Shown here: piece by piece, positions 1 to 12,299 of the stretch
Layout: the number at the start of each line of letters is the position of its first letter
How positions within the stretch are numbered: the stretch's first letter is position 1
Assembly: GCA_022495995.1 (NCBI GenBank)
Contig: JAFEMH010001234.1
Location: forward strand, 186,001-250,000
Direction of reading: 5' to 3'
DNA from: Adenophora triphylla var. japonica
Taxonomy: Eukaryota > Streptophyta > Magnoliopsida > Asterales > Campanulaceae
DNA: 64,000 bases
The notes under the pieces: model-generated
Databases searched by the model: none
The model's input: the letters and a program-made list of their open reading frames with translations, nothing else
Told to the model about the DNA's origin: nothing
Translations under genes and position numbers: made by a program

Positions 1-2289
1 TCAACGTGGACTAGAATTCCCTCTTGGGCTGGGTTTAAACCTCGGGTCTCAATGAATGTTCCTTTCTCACACTCTGGCATTTGAAGCTGATGTCGATAGG
101 CTTTTACAACCAAAGACTAAAGCAGATGTCGAAGTGACCAAACCTCTCTTCTAGGGATGGATGCAACTCATCGGAGCCCCGGTCTGAGGAAGAACTTTCT
201 GCAAAGCCCCATGAAAGATCCTTTCACTGGCAAAGCCCTGGTTGGATGAACTGAGCAGGCGAAGTCTTAGGTTTTGAAGAAGTGACTTAATGAAGCCCCA
301 ATCTGATGATCTAGCGAAAATCCCAATATGATTGGTACTGCGGAAGTGACCCTGAGGTTGATCTGACCAAAACTGAATCCATCTAGGGACCTAGTGAAGA
401 ACCCGATGTGAATCCCAAAAATGACTAAAGAAGCCCCAGTCTAAAGAAATGGCTTGGCAAAGCCCCAGACTTGAAGAGTTTCAAGGCAACCCTAATGCGA
501 ATTGTAGCAGAAGAGGAAAGACCTATCCTTTCGTACTTACTTTCTTATTTCCTTTAGTCGCTCAGTCAACCTTAAGAAGATGTGAAAGGAAAGATTCTCA
601 GAAATACATGCAGGGGCATATTTTTCGAAAGGTGGGAATAAATCCCGATCTTGTGTTATTTTGATGGCCTTATTCGACGTAGGCACAAAAACTCGCTTTG
701 GGTTTGACTCTTTTGAGAGAGTATAAGCGTAGAAGGGTTTGTAAAAGTGTATGGAAGCCCCTGCTGACAGAAAATCAGTGTTTAGCACTATTTTTCCTAA
801 GATGTAGAAAGAGAAGACTTGTCAAGACATCTGAAAACTTGTTTTATTTACAATGATCACAAAATTGCTTAAAACCCTTTATTAATGTTCGGGTTATTCA
901 ACCATTAATCTCGATATGAAGAAACATTCTTATTAATCATGAGGAGAAAGTCAACCAGTGTCGCGGATCAAGGTTGGCTGGTGTGAAAGAAAGGTTTGTG
1001 TATAGGGAGGTCATTAATGAGACCGGGTTTTCTGGAATCTGAATGTGTCTATGGGAGAGGTCATTTGATGAGACCGGTTTTTTAGGAATTTGGATATGTT
1101 TATGGGAAAGGTCATTTGATGAGACCGGGTTTTCAGGAATTTGAATATGATTATGACCGGACCATTTCTGGTTGCCTACGTTCCCCTCATTGTGAGGAGC
1201 TCAGGTCGCCGTAGTTCGGCCTTGGCCGGACTGTGTTTGACTTTGGGAAATGGGATTTGTGGTTCCTTTAGTGAAAAGGCTCGGATGAAAAGGTTGGATG
1301 ATGAGGCATGGGCCTCGGGATGATTTCTTGACCAAGTCATTTTGGACGGTTGCTTCTGATTGCTTCCTCTTTCATTGGGGAAGAAGAATTTATACGTGCC
1401 TACAGGCTCTGGCTTTGCTTCGGCCGCCCCATTGTTATCGACAACTTCTATTCTTCGAGCTTTGATTTTGCCTGTCCGTCAAGCTTTTGATTGGCGGTGC
1501 TGGGTCCTTGGCCTCATTTTCTTTTATTATATATATTTTTTTATATGTGCAACCCTGTTTTTTTCCTAGACCGCCCTTTTTTGGGATTTTCAGCCTAGCT
1601 GGGTATTACTCTTTTTGCACTACATTTTTTTTTCTTTTTTTTCTTTTTTATGTGCAACCCTGTTTTTTGCCTAGACTGCCCTTTTTTTGGGATTTTTAGC
1701 CTAGCTGGGTATTACTCTTTTTTGCACTGAGATTTTTTTTATTTTCTGAAGCACTTGAGGGCCAAGGTGAGCCCCTGCTTGAATTTTTCTTGACATCCTT
1801 GAGGTCGAAGGCAGGCTCCTAGGTTGTTGTTGACACGGGGTCAATCTTTCGAAGCTGAGTGGCCTTTTGTTGTCCGTTGAAAATGCCGCCGTCGTTGACT
1901 TGGTCAAGGTGAAGGTGGGGGCATGATTGGGAAAGTGTATGGTTTAATGAAGGCTTTTTGTGAGGTAAGGAAAGTGTATGGGGAAGGCATTAGTTGACTT
2001 TCTCACACTGATTAATCGGAACGTGAATTATTTCGAGAGATTATTTGTTGAGCAATGCAAGTGATCATCTAAAATAAAACCATTTCATTAAATGTAATGT
2101 AGGTGTGCAAATAATGTCTTAAGTCTAGTAAGAAAAGAAGAAGACTCTTTTATAGAAAATTGAAGATTAAATACAATGTCCGTAGAGGACTTGATTGAAA
2201 AAGAAAAGTACTAGAACCTACGAAGGTTGACTGAGAGACTATTTTTTTTTACTTAAGGATAGGTAGACCCTAGTCTAGCTACTCTTCGC
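1..2289 (-). other. TatA non-coding region downstream of gag
   Basis: No protein domain is recognisable. It holds irregular copies of an aagccccagtctgaagaa-like string (about 90-480). Three roughly 51-bp direct repeats containing ggtcatttgatgagacc lie at about 1005-1165. A paired-stem motif sits at about 1166-1220. Two 105-bp direct repeats start at tgtgcaaccctg (1546 and 1651). The rest is unstructured. It occupies the place where pol would be in an autonomous element. Confidence 0.45.
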
Positions 2290-3712
2290 GGGTTGGACTG
2301 CCAGGTAACTTGAGCTTTCCTTCGTAGATCGACACCGAATTTCTTTCTTCGAATCCACACACTTGTCCGTCACATGACCAAAATGCTTGTGGTACTCGCG
2401 AGAACTTGGTCTGTCCCACTCTCTTTGGGGTTTCTTGGCTTATAATCCTCGAGAGGTGTGAGAAGGCCTCGTTTCACCAAATCATCGAAAACTTTGCTCA
2501 TGGGCATCCCAAAATCATTAGGCTGACGTTTCTGACCTTGCACTTCCTGAATCGACCTCTTACCATAGCTTTCTGTTTTTGGCCCATGGAGGTTCTCGAG
2601 CTTCCCTTTTTCTATCAATTTCTGGATCTCATGCCTCAAATAGGTGCAATCATCAGTGTCGTGCCCAGGGTATTGATGGAAAAGACAATGCTTAGACTCA
2701 TCCACCCGAACGTTGGGGTTCTTGGGCTTCCAATTCTCCAGTGGCTTTATCAGCTTTTCTTTCATCAGCTATTCCAGAATCTTGCTTAAAGGCATATCCG
2801 TATTGCGGAGTTTTCGGGAGACATTGTTGTTCTCAAGACTTGGATCTCCATTGTTCAATTGGTTCCATTGTTGGGTTTGGCTGAAGGAGGCTACGACACT
2901 CTTTCCTTTGTGAGGAACTGGTCTTTGAAATTTAGTGCGGTTCTTGTTTGGTCTGTGGTGGCATTGGGTTATGCTTGGTGGAGTCATGTCTTTGCCTGGT
3001 TCGACGTCTGGGGTCAAGGGAGTATTGATACTCATCATGAAGTCAAACTTCTCTTGCATTTGTTTCACTTGTTCCATCAATATCGCCACATGGGGGTCAA
3101 CGGGGACTCTCGAGTTACCGGAACTTGCAACAGGATTCTTATCAGTAGAGGGAACCACAGTAGTAAGCGGTGACACGACGGCTGAATTCCTTAAGTCCGG
3201 TAGGTAACAGAAAACTTCGAATCATCCTTTGGCAACTCATGATCGCACTCGGGTGGGTGTAGGGGCTTGAACATAGCCACATAACTCAAATTGATTATGC
3301 GAAGCCGGAGCGTAAACGCGGTGTATTGCTGGAACTGAGGAACAGGTGGGGTGAAGCCTAATCCGTTCTGAGGAGCTGAGGGCGATGGAGCCCGGATGAG
3401 CTGGGATGTTGGAAAGGACTGAGGAGGAGTGGTCCTTGGCAAGGGATCGTATGCGGATGGAGGAAGGTATTGGTTATAGGCCGGGGGTCTTGGTTATAGG
3501 ATGAAGGGACCGAAATCACCGTTTTAAGTCTCATCTTCGACTACCACCAGAGAACCGTTTGACTCAACTGTGACCTGAACTCCATGACGACGGAGTGCGT
3601 CAATAAGCATGGCTTGCTGTTCCTGATGAACCTTATGGGCGCTTTCCAAAGCCAGGACTAACTCTTCCTTCCTAACCATCTGATTTCCTGCACCCTCACT
3701 GTTTTCTGTCAA
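2290..3712 (-). pseudogene. TatA gag pseudogene (Tat-type, zinc module duplicated)
   Basis: Gag would be the structural protein of the retroelement particle. The N-terminus (3712-3524) encodes MVRKEELVLALESAHKVHQ, followed by a valine-rich strand ending EDET. It aligns with the TatB N-terminus at 44709 (MTLEEAIRACEVHKRQ). A proline/glutamine-rich linker follows (3442-3191). The retrotransposon-gag core seen in TatB is not recognisable, so it is probably deleted. Next comes a coiled-coil-like segment (VAILMEQVKQMQEKFDF, near 3070), then the C-terminal module MPLSKILE with zinc motif CLFHQYPGHDTDDC (about 2680). A second degenerate copy of that module follows (MPMSKVFDDLVKRGLL, about 2500; EYHKHFGHVTDKC, about 2370) in which the first Cys is Arg. 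Stops and frame changes at about 3520, 3190, 2768 and 2370 break the gene. Confidence 0.7.
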
Positions 3713-3954
3713 ATTGCCATTCTGACTTTTTGACGATTCTGCCTAAGGTTTTCTGCACTGAAAAGCTGCTGACCCGGTATTCTCGCACACTTCTTTCTCG
3801 CTGCGGGAAAGGGATAGGCAAGGTTTAGGCTCGGAGATAAGGTAAGGTTTAGACTCGAAGGTAGGTGTTTAGGCTGAAGGCTCAAGTAACATGCACTTAT
3901 CGCTTAAGTTTTACTCAAAACACATTTTCTCTTAATCCTAATTGATCGGAAAAG

Positions 3955-4410
3955 ATGAGACCTTGAAAGGTCAAGATTGGAAAATTGAAGATCGGACCGA
4001 GGAGGTCTCGATTAGGGATTTGACCATGAAAGAGGGAGAGATGAAAAATCGAAGATTGGACCGAGGAGATCTCGATTAAGGATTTGACCATGAAAGGTCG
4101 GGAGATGGAAAATCGGAAATCGGACCGAGGAGGTCTCGATTAGGGGTTTGACCATGAAAGGTCGGGAGATGGAAGATCGAAAATCGGACCGAGGAGGTCT
4201 CGATTAAGGGTTTGACCATGAAAGGTCGAGACAGGGAAATCGGAAATTGGACCGAGGAGGTCTCAATTAGGGATTTGACCATGAAAGGTCGAGATAGGAA
4301 AATCGAAAATCGGACCGAGGAGGTCTCGATTAAGGATTTGACCATGAAAGGTCGAGATAGGAAAATCGGAAATCGGACCGAGGAGGTCTCGATTAGGGAT
4401 ATCAGAGATA
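3955..4410. repeat. 63-64-bp minisatellite in TatA leader
   Basis: About seven tandem units. The string gaccatgaaag recurs at 4022, 4086, 4150, 4214, 4277 and 4340, a spacing of 64,64,64,63,63. Each unit also carries aatcgga-ccgaggaggtctcgatta. Small indels and substitutions separate the units. Open frames through it on both strands come from the repeat period and are not genes. Confidence 0.9.
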
Positions 4411-5967
4411 GGAAAATGCAATTATGATTACATTAATTGTTCAAGTTTACTTAAAATCATGTCTTTTATTAATTCCTATTTGGTTGGAAAAGGGGGTTTT
4501 GCCCTTCTTTTTCGCAACTACTCTAGATCCTGGATCAGTGGGTTCCATCACTACGTCTATAAGCCCCTCGTATTCCACCTGTATTTCGACCTCCCAGGGT
4601 GGACAGCCCCGGGCGAGGGTCCTATAGGGCACGCGGATCCCACCGACCGAGAGTAAATAACGCTCCTAACGGGTCTAGCGGGTCATAGGAACTTTCAACG
4701 CACGAGCGATGCGGATTATAGTCAAGGCAATACCGGGAAAGTCTCGTCTTTCTGCCTTGATAGAATTTTAGCAGAATTTCGCTTGTGCGAATGACGTTTT
4801 GACTTTCGGTAATGTCCGAGAAGATAATAGGCATGGGTCGGGCGGCAAAAGCCGGATGACACAGTGTCACATTGAACTTCGTTGCATACGCCGGGCGTGA
4901 GTCAGAATCGAAGTCAATGCCGGGTCAAGATCTTGCCAATTTTTCCTTGTCGGAATTTTGGCAGAGCTTCGCTTGAGCGAAAGATCTTTTGATTTGTTGG
5001 CAAAGACTCGGTCTTGACTCTTACGCATTCCGTACAGGTCAAGGTCAAAGTCAATGTCGAAGTCAAGATCTCGCCAATTTTTCCTTGTCGGAATTTTGGC
5101 AGAGTTCCTCTTCCGTTATGAACTAAGGCTTGACCTTTACGAGGGTATGCAACTGGGCTATATGACACGGACTAGACCAAAAACCAACCAAAAGTCACGG
5201 TTTTTTGAAACGTGTGACACGGACTGTGCATTGGTCGACACTGGCTGCCATGGGGAGGTTGGGATGATTCCGTGCGCGCCCGGGAGCATCGTAAGGCTGT
5301 CCGTGACTGCAGCTAGAACCACCCTCGGGTTTGAAGGACGTGCGTGCAAAGTGTACAGGATATATCAGGTGCGCGTAGTGTGCGGTCTCCTAAAAATGTT
5401 CCTTTTTGAGTTAAAACAGAGATTTTCAAAATGTGTTTTAAAGGAATGATTTTCGGGACGGGGAAAATGCAACACGTAAGCACGTAAATTTTCTGGGAGC
5501 CCTGGCCAACATGGAGCTGAGTAGCCCCAAGCTGCTAGGACTGCCAGATTAACCATGATTTTTCCTGGTGGAATTGCCACTGAGGTCGCCCGGTCAGAAT
5601 CCAATGAGGATTGAGCCGTACGATTGCATGGATCAATTTTCCAGGTTCCACTCCTTTTGCTATTTTTCGGGTTGTTTCCCGTTCAAAGTATGCATAGATT
5701 CGAAGATGCAAATGATGCAATGCAAGGTAAAGAAAGCAAGCACGATTAATGAAATCAGCGACGGGAGTCTAACCCGCTCAAAGGGAAAAGCTTTCTTTTA
5801 TTTTTTCAAAAATTTTTTTTCGAAAAGGGATACTGGTACGTGGGATTGTTAAACCACCGGTTATCCCAACTCCCACATCAGGGAGTATACAGGAAGGGCA
5901 AGTGGTTTCCACCTATATACCGAGTATCGATTTTTTGTTTTGAAAATAAAGCTTTTCTCCTTTGGGA

Positions 5968-5990
5968 TATCCTCAGCGGAGTCGCCAAAC
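5968..5990 (-). other. TatA primer-binding site
   Basis: Minus strand reads G-TTTGGCGACTCCGCTGAGG directly after the LTR end. TatB has the parallel TTGGCGAGTCTGCTGGGG at 43338. It is not the initiator-Met type seen in the copia elements here. The tRNA was not assigned; matching against tRNA 3' ends would settle it. Confidence 0.65.
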
Positions 5991-8063
5991 TGTGGATGTG
6001 TGCCCAAATTTTTTGTTTGTTGGATTCACGCGAGTTTGAAGACATCCGGTTTAATTTGAAAAACGGAGTCGCCACGCCATTTTGATTACCTCAAAACTTT
6101 GAAAAAAAGGTTTTATGGGTTCGGAGGTTAAGTTACCCCTTGGGAAGAACCGATCGTCGTTCACCCAAGGTGCCTTGCCGGAGCAAGTCTCCCAAGATCC
6201 CATTAATCGTGCTTGCTTGCGTGCTTTCTTGTGTGCATGTGTTTGAAAATAAAGGAGGGAATGTCCCAAGTCGTCTTCCGGACGTACAAACCATTTGTTG
6301 GTTGTCGCTCGGGATTTCTTGGATTTTTATGTATTCGGGATTATGATCCCGTCCTCATCTTGGACTTGTGATCATTGCATTTTTAACCTCGGGACTTGCA
6401 TGATCGAGAGAATGACTCCCTTTATAGTCAAAGATGAGGTTCTTTAGAAAAAGAGGGTCCTTAGCCCATCAATCCTACGCTTTAAGACGGTCGAGCTCAT
6501 ATAGATACTTCTTACTCGATCTTAAGCGATAATTGGAGATATAGGGTTCAAGGTTGTCCCTTTCTAAAGAAATCGTGGAACCTTTAATGGAAGAAACGAT
6601 GTAAAGATAGGATCTTTTACATCGGTCCGTTCCAAGGTTACTAATGGGGACATGGGGGAATGTATAAAAATGACACTTTAGTGAAAAGATGACATTTTTG
6701 GTGTAAAGAATGTCTTTTGGTTGCAAGGGATGCTTTTTGTGTATGAAAATGGGTTTTTTGAGTGCAAAGGATGCGCCTTTAAAGCAAAGATGTCATTTTG
6801 GTGAAAAAGATATTCTTTTAATGCAAATGATGCTGCTCTGTATGAAAATGTTTTAGTTTAAATGCAAATTGATGCATTAGAAAAGGCAAACATCAGACAT
6901 TACTGAAAAAGATGAGGAATCTGCAAACTGGCTACTTATGTCGCGTGACATAGGCTGCCTATGTCGCGTGACATAACAAGCCATTTTGCAGAATCCTAAA
7001 CAGCTGAGATTTGCAGAGGTAACAAGGCACCAAAATCGTCAAGTTACTTCACAAACAAATCTCAGAGAGCATGTTTATCAATAATGAACGCTTCAAGAGG
7101 GTGTGGATATGAGGGATCCACACTCATCTTGAGTGTTCATGCAAAACCAAGCCAAACCGGGGCTTTTACATGAAATGTGATGAAATCAGATGTGGATCTG
7201 GGCAATATAATACTAAAGTATGCAACTTTAATCAGAATACTATATTATCAATTCATTTAGCATAGAGATTTCACATTCAAAGGAAAATAGAGAGTGGAAA
7301 AGGGTAGAAAATCGTTACCCTTGAAGACCACGACTCCCTATATCAAGTTAGATATAGGGGGCCTTCAAAACAGCAACCTCCGGGGCTGAGATTGAGCCTT
7401 GGTTCCTTGAGAACTCCTTGATTCTTGATGTGTATATGAAGTGTGGGTGTGGGAAGTTTGTGTGTGATTGATTTGGGAGGATTAGTGTGATTTGGGGGGT
7501 ATGTGAGGAGAGAGGATACTTCTGGACGTATTCCCTATAGAGGGGGACTGAGGGGTAGAAAAGGTGTGTCCAAAATGAGAGGTGAAGGCCTCTATTTATA
7601 GGCTGCCTGCATGGGCTTGTTATGTCGCACGACATAACAAGCCATAACCGTTTTCCTTCTAGAAACATGCAAGGTGGCATGATTCTAGAACTCTCTCTGG
7701 CTGGTTATGTCGCACGACATAAGTAGCCACTTCTGGATTCTTCTAGAAACATGCAAGGTGGCATGATTCTAGAACTCTCCCTGGCTGGTTATGTCGCACG
7801 ACATAAGGAGCCACATGCAGTTCCTTCTAGAAACATGCAAGGTGGCAGTCTTCTAGAAGGAATTCCATATAAAAGAAAAACGTGTTTCTTTGGCTCCAAG
7901 TAGTCCTTTTTTCCTTTAGATGATTTGGAACAGTTCCGGAATTGTTCCGGAACTCTAGGAAAGTCCGGGGAATTACCGGAAGACTTACCGGAATTGCCAG
8001 GAAACTTGCCGGAATTACCGGGAAACTTAACCGGAAGGCATGAGCCAGATTTGGGTACTTACA
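5991..8063 (-). repeat. TatA 5' LTR (2,073 bp)
   Basis: Read on the minus strand, the LTR starts TGTAAGTACCCAAATCTGG at 8063 and ends ATCCACA at 5991, one base before the primer-binding site. The same start occurs at 40847 and 62425, and in variant form at 46827. Just upstream of the TATA box (7592-7601) lie three copies of a TTATGTC-GCAC-GACATAA inverted repeat, inside an 84-bp tandem repeat with ttctagaaacatgc at 7657, 7741 and 7825. Downstream come a large hairpin at 7085-7139, two TATGTC-GCGT-GACATA boxes (6937-6952, 6960-6975) and the U5 double hairpin at 6138-6187. U5 ends with the conserved GGCGTGGCGACTC at about 6065-6080. Confidence 0.8.
7592..7601 (-). promoter_or_regulatory. TATA box of TatA LTR promoter
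   Basis: CTATAAATAG on the minus strand. The nearest inverted-repeat box (7614-7643) ends 13 bp upstream of it in transcript orientation. Confidence 0.6.
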
Positions 8064-9376
8064 CTAGTGCCAGTGTTTTACAAATGTAATTTTCTCAAAG
8101 TTTGAAGACTTGAAGACCTGATGTTTTTCCAATCAGTAATCTGTTTACTTGGTAGAGAAGCTTTTCCCAACCGGTTGACCACTCAACCGGTCAAGCATGC
8201 CTAATCGATGTACTCCCTAACCGGCTGAGTCCGTCAACCGGTCAATGGCCCTTCAGCTTCTCAGTTGTTGATAATCGGTCAGGCTTATCCAATAAGCTTC
8301 TCCTCAGCCGATGCATTTATTGTCCCCAACTACCCAGCCCCCAACTTTAGCTAAGTTGGTAAAATTGCACGCTGAAAAGACATTCATGAAACCTGTCAGC
8401 TACTCAATGAGGAATGTCAAAGTTACCAGTACTCACATCCCTTCAACTACTCAATGGAAAATATCTTTATCAAATCTCAAGCATTAAATGAAAAGATACT
8501 CCCATTAAATGCTTGTCAGTCCAAGTCATCTTCTCAACCCCTTCAGAGACAATAACTCTATTTTGTAGAACAGTATAAATAGCTTCTCTAGAGCATTGAA
8601 GAGGGTTGGTGCATTGAAGATCTTTGAGAGTGAGTTGCGAAGAACTACCAACCTCCAAGCATTCAAGCTCAAGGCATTCAATTCAAGTCCCTCATAAACA
8701 CTAGACTATCTCTGTTAGGACAAACACTAAGCACCATCAATCAATAGTTGTAGTGTTCTCCAACAAGACTATGATTGGAACATATTGACTGAATCACACA
8801 CACACCCTAGAGAAATTAGTTCAATTTGTGAACACATCTCTAGAAAACACTTGGTCATTCTTGTTGCACGATTCATTAGTGGTCACTTTACTTTTAGCAG
8901 CCTTCCATCACTTGGCTTGCAATTTGTAATAGTTAGGTATCATTAATAGTGCACTTTCACAAATCCAAGTTTTGACCAAACTTGGTAGATGACGTAGCAG
9001 TTATTTAATATTGTGAACCTCTTCAAACAAGTGTGTCATTTCCTTTTGTGTTTGATTATTATTTGTGTTGTTGTAACCGGTTAACAATATCTCAACTGGT
9101 CACAACCTGTTGATTCTAGTTACTTCTTACTTATTTGTCTTTACTGGAAAATAAACTATTGCATGAGATTTTAACTCACTCTTTGAAAATCCCTTACCTA
9201 ACCGATTTGTGTGAGTAGTCTAATCGATACCATTTCCGCTGTGCAAACCTATCCCATCGGTTAGCCATTAAAAACACATACTCAATGTTTTCAAAGGTTT
9301 TTAAGAGTTTTAAGGAAAAGTTTTAACAGGCTATTCACCCCCCCCTCTAGCCTGATTCCTACCAATTGGGCCTAAC
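8064..9376 (+). repeat. Copia-A LTR (5' boundary uncertain)
   Basis: The 3' end is firm: ...ggcctaaca at about 9376, followed by the PBS. A TATA box TATAAATAG lies at 8574-8582, and a copia-like U5 ttcaccccccctctagcc at about 9337. The start is not resolved because TatA abuts at 8063 and may have inserted into this LTR. Upstream of TATA are two inverted repeats, ACCGGTTGA-CCAC-TCAACCGGT (8170-8191) and a variant with one mismatch (8220-8242). Further AACCGGTTA strings occur near 9078 in the transcribed part. Confidence 0.65.
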
Positions 9377-9379
9377 AAT

Positions 9380-9391
9380 TGGTATCAGAGC
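9380..9391 (+). other. Copia-A primer-binding site (initiator Met type)
   Basis: TGGTATCAGAGC, the classic plant Ty1/copia primer-binding site complementary to the 3' end of initiator-Met tRNA, a few bases after the LTR end. Confidence 0.9.
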
Positions 9392-9479
9392 TCACAATTT
9401 TTGAAAAATATTTTTCCAAGCTTAACAGCTTGAATTGCCGATTCCAAGATGGCAGGAAAACTCATGCAAACGTGGAACA

Positions 9480-10110
9480 TAGCAACTATTCCCATGTTAA
9501 ACTAAAACGAATTTCCAGTTTGGAAAAACCGAATAATGCGGTATATGGATTCAATAGACGACATATTAATGACTGTAGTAAGAGATGGTCTAATGACTCC
9601 CATCAAAATCAACACCACACCCAGAGCACCCAAAACTGCTCTCATGGATCATGTCGATAGATCTTCTGAACAAGAATTCGTGGTTTATGAAACTTATGTT
9701 CCAAAACCCCGTGAAGAGTGGACTGAGGATGATAAAATTTGTGCTTTCATGGACAGAAAAGCTATGCACATTCTAACCTCTGGTCTTAATGATAGACTGT
9801 ACAAACAAGTACAATGCTATGAGACTTCTCAACAAGTGTGGCAAAGTCTGCTAAGATATTTTGAAGGAGATCAAGTGGCTAAGGACAACATACTCTACAA
9901 AAGTATTGTTGCGTTCGAATCCTTCAAGAAGAACCCAAATGAGACTCTAAAGGAAACGTACGACTGTTTCTGCGAGGTGAGTAATTCTTGCGCCTCTTTA
10001 GGTAGAATTTACACTACGAAAGACCTGAACATGAGATTCCTCAATTCTCTTGGAGATTTGTGGCATGTCAAGATCACTATTTTGAAAGAATGCACAGCAA
10101 TCTTTCCTTC
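9480..10110 (+). pseudogene. Copia-A gag, N-terminal part (UBN2-type)
   Basis: The frame reads MRYMDSIDDILMTVVRDG from 9536, then EEWTEDDKICAFMDRKAMH, QQVWQSLLRYFEGDQVAKD and NPNETLKETYDCFCEVSN. These are the hallmarks of the UBN2/retrotransposon gag domain of plant copia elements. The true start should lie upstream, near the PBS, because an in-register NLPVWKNRI-like segment precedes 9536. The domain is cut at about 10105, before any zinc knuckle, where it runs in frame into a Harbinger transposase segment. No protease, integrase or RT follows. Confidence 0.75.
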
Positions 10111-10618
10111 TTCTTACACCAATCTTTCCTTTTTCCTACACCAATGGATCCAATATTTCAAAAGAGATCATGTTGTTCACAATAAGAGTCTGGTTGACGA
10201 CTACTTTGCTGAAAATGCTAGGTACAGTAATTTCTTCCGCACTGGCGATATCAGATGCTGAAACATGTATTCCTTCGAATTGTCGCGGACCTATCAAACT
10301 ATGACAACTACTTCACACAAAGATTCGATGCTGCTGGCAAAGAAGGCCTATCTCCATTAACAAAATGTACCACAGCGATGCGAATGTTAGCATATCGTAT
10401 ATCCGCCGACCATATTGATGAATACATAAAGATAGGAGGCACTACAGCATTGGAGATGTTACGTAGATTTTGCAAAGGGGTCATTCAATTGTATGAGCAA
10501 GAAGAGTACTTGAGAGCCCCAACTGAAAATGACCTGCAAAAAATACTTGAAGTTAGTGAGATGTGGGGGTTCCCAGGAATGATCGGGAGTGTTGATTGCG
10601 TGCACTTGAAATGGAAAT
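10111..10618 (+). pseudogene. PIF/Harbinger transposase fragment (ALP1/HARBI1-like)
   Basis: Segments KSLVDDYFAENARYSNFF (about 10185), HVFLRIVADLSNYDNYF (10261), DEYIKIGGTTALEMLRRFC and EMWGFPGMIGSVDCVH (10555) match the N-terminal half of Harbinger-type nucleases. The final motif contains the first catalytic Asp of the DDE triad (IGSVDC). The reading changes frame at about 10255 and stops at 10618, so the second Asp and Glu regions are absent and the fragment cannot be catalytic. No terminal repeats or 3-bp TSD were found around it. Confidence 0.8.
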
Positions 10619-10680
10619 AATGAACCAAAATAAAAATATGACATTTATTATGAAATGAATGGAGTATGTCATTATTGATG

Positions 10681-11893
<1,213 letters not shown>

Positions 11894-11902
11894 TTATTGA
11901 TA

Positions 11903-12289
11903 ATATTTGTTATTGGTGGAGGCATTTTTAAAATATTAACAAGTCGATGCAACATTTATTTTGGGACAAATATAGTAATTAATTAAATATGCTTTATTTT
12001 AATATTCGTTGATGATGATGATTTAAAACTGTAATATCTATTGTTGAAGATGGCGATTTATAATTATTTGATTGTTTATATAATGATTAAACATTGACTA
12101 TAATATTTATCATTTGACAAATATTGTTCCTAAAATTTTTTATTTAAATAAAATAATTATATTACTTTTAAATCTCATTACCCTCTATCTTTTTATCATT
12201 TTTATTTAAATAAATGACTATTTTACCATTTTCCTTTTAAATATTAAATTTGTCACTTAACTTTTTTAAAGGTAAAATAGTTATTTTAC
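11903..12289. other. AT-rich spacer
   Basis: No gene, RNA or repeat recognised between the two MULE-type elements. Confidence 0.6.
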
Positions 12290-12299
12290 TTAAATAAAA

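Larger units (their letters stand above)
3713..5990 (-). other. TatA untranslated leader
   Basis: About 2.3 kb between PBS and gag with no convincing coding sequence. Several blocks align with the TatB leader: the segment with gcgcgcacgg and ttggttggtttttgg (5160-5290 against 43770-43890), and cgaggggcttat near 4560 against 44330. The shared blocks make the two leaders homologous although gag has diverged. The short frames across it on both strands are not conserved between the two elements. Confidence 0.55.
1..8063 (-). mobile_element. TatA: Ty3/gypsy Tat-like LTR retrotransposon, 5' part
   Basis: This is the 5' portion of an element read on the minus strand: LTR (8063 to 5991), primer-binding site, long leader with a minisatellite, broken gag, then non-coding sequence running off the left edge. 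Gag shows a variant zinc motif, C-x2-H-x4-GH-x3-DC, as in Tat/Ogre gag. The leader and U5 align with TatB near 43-44 kb, so the two are related families. No reverse transcriptase, RNase H or integrase is recognisable in the 2.3 kb after gag, so the element is either non-autonomous or deleted. The 3' LTR and target duplication lie outside the window. Tat lineage is inferred from gag and PBS style. Confidence 0.75.

Noticed and set aside
4076..4427. Repetitive proteins on both strands near 4.1-4.4 kb
   Set aside because: The 63-64-bp minisatellite has few stops; both strands read open by periodicity and codon register drifts between 63- and 64-bp units.
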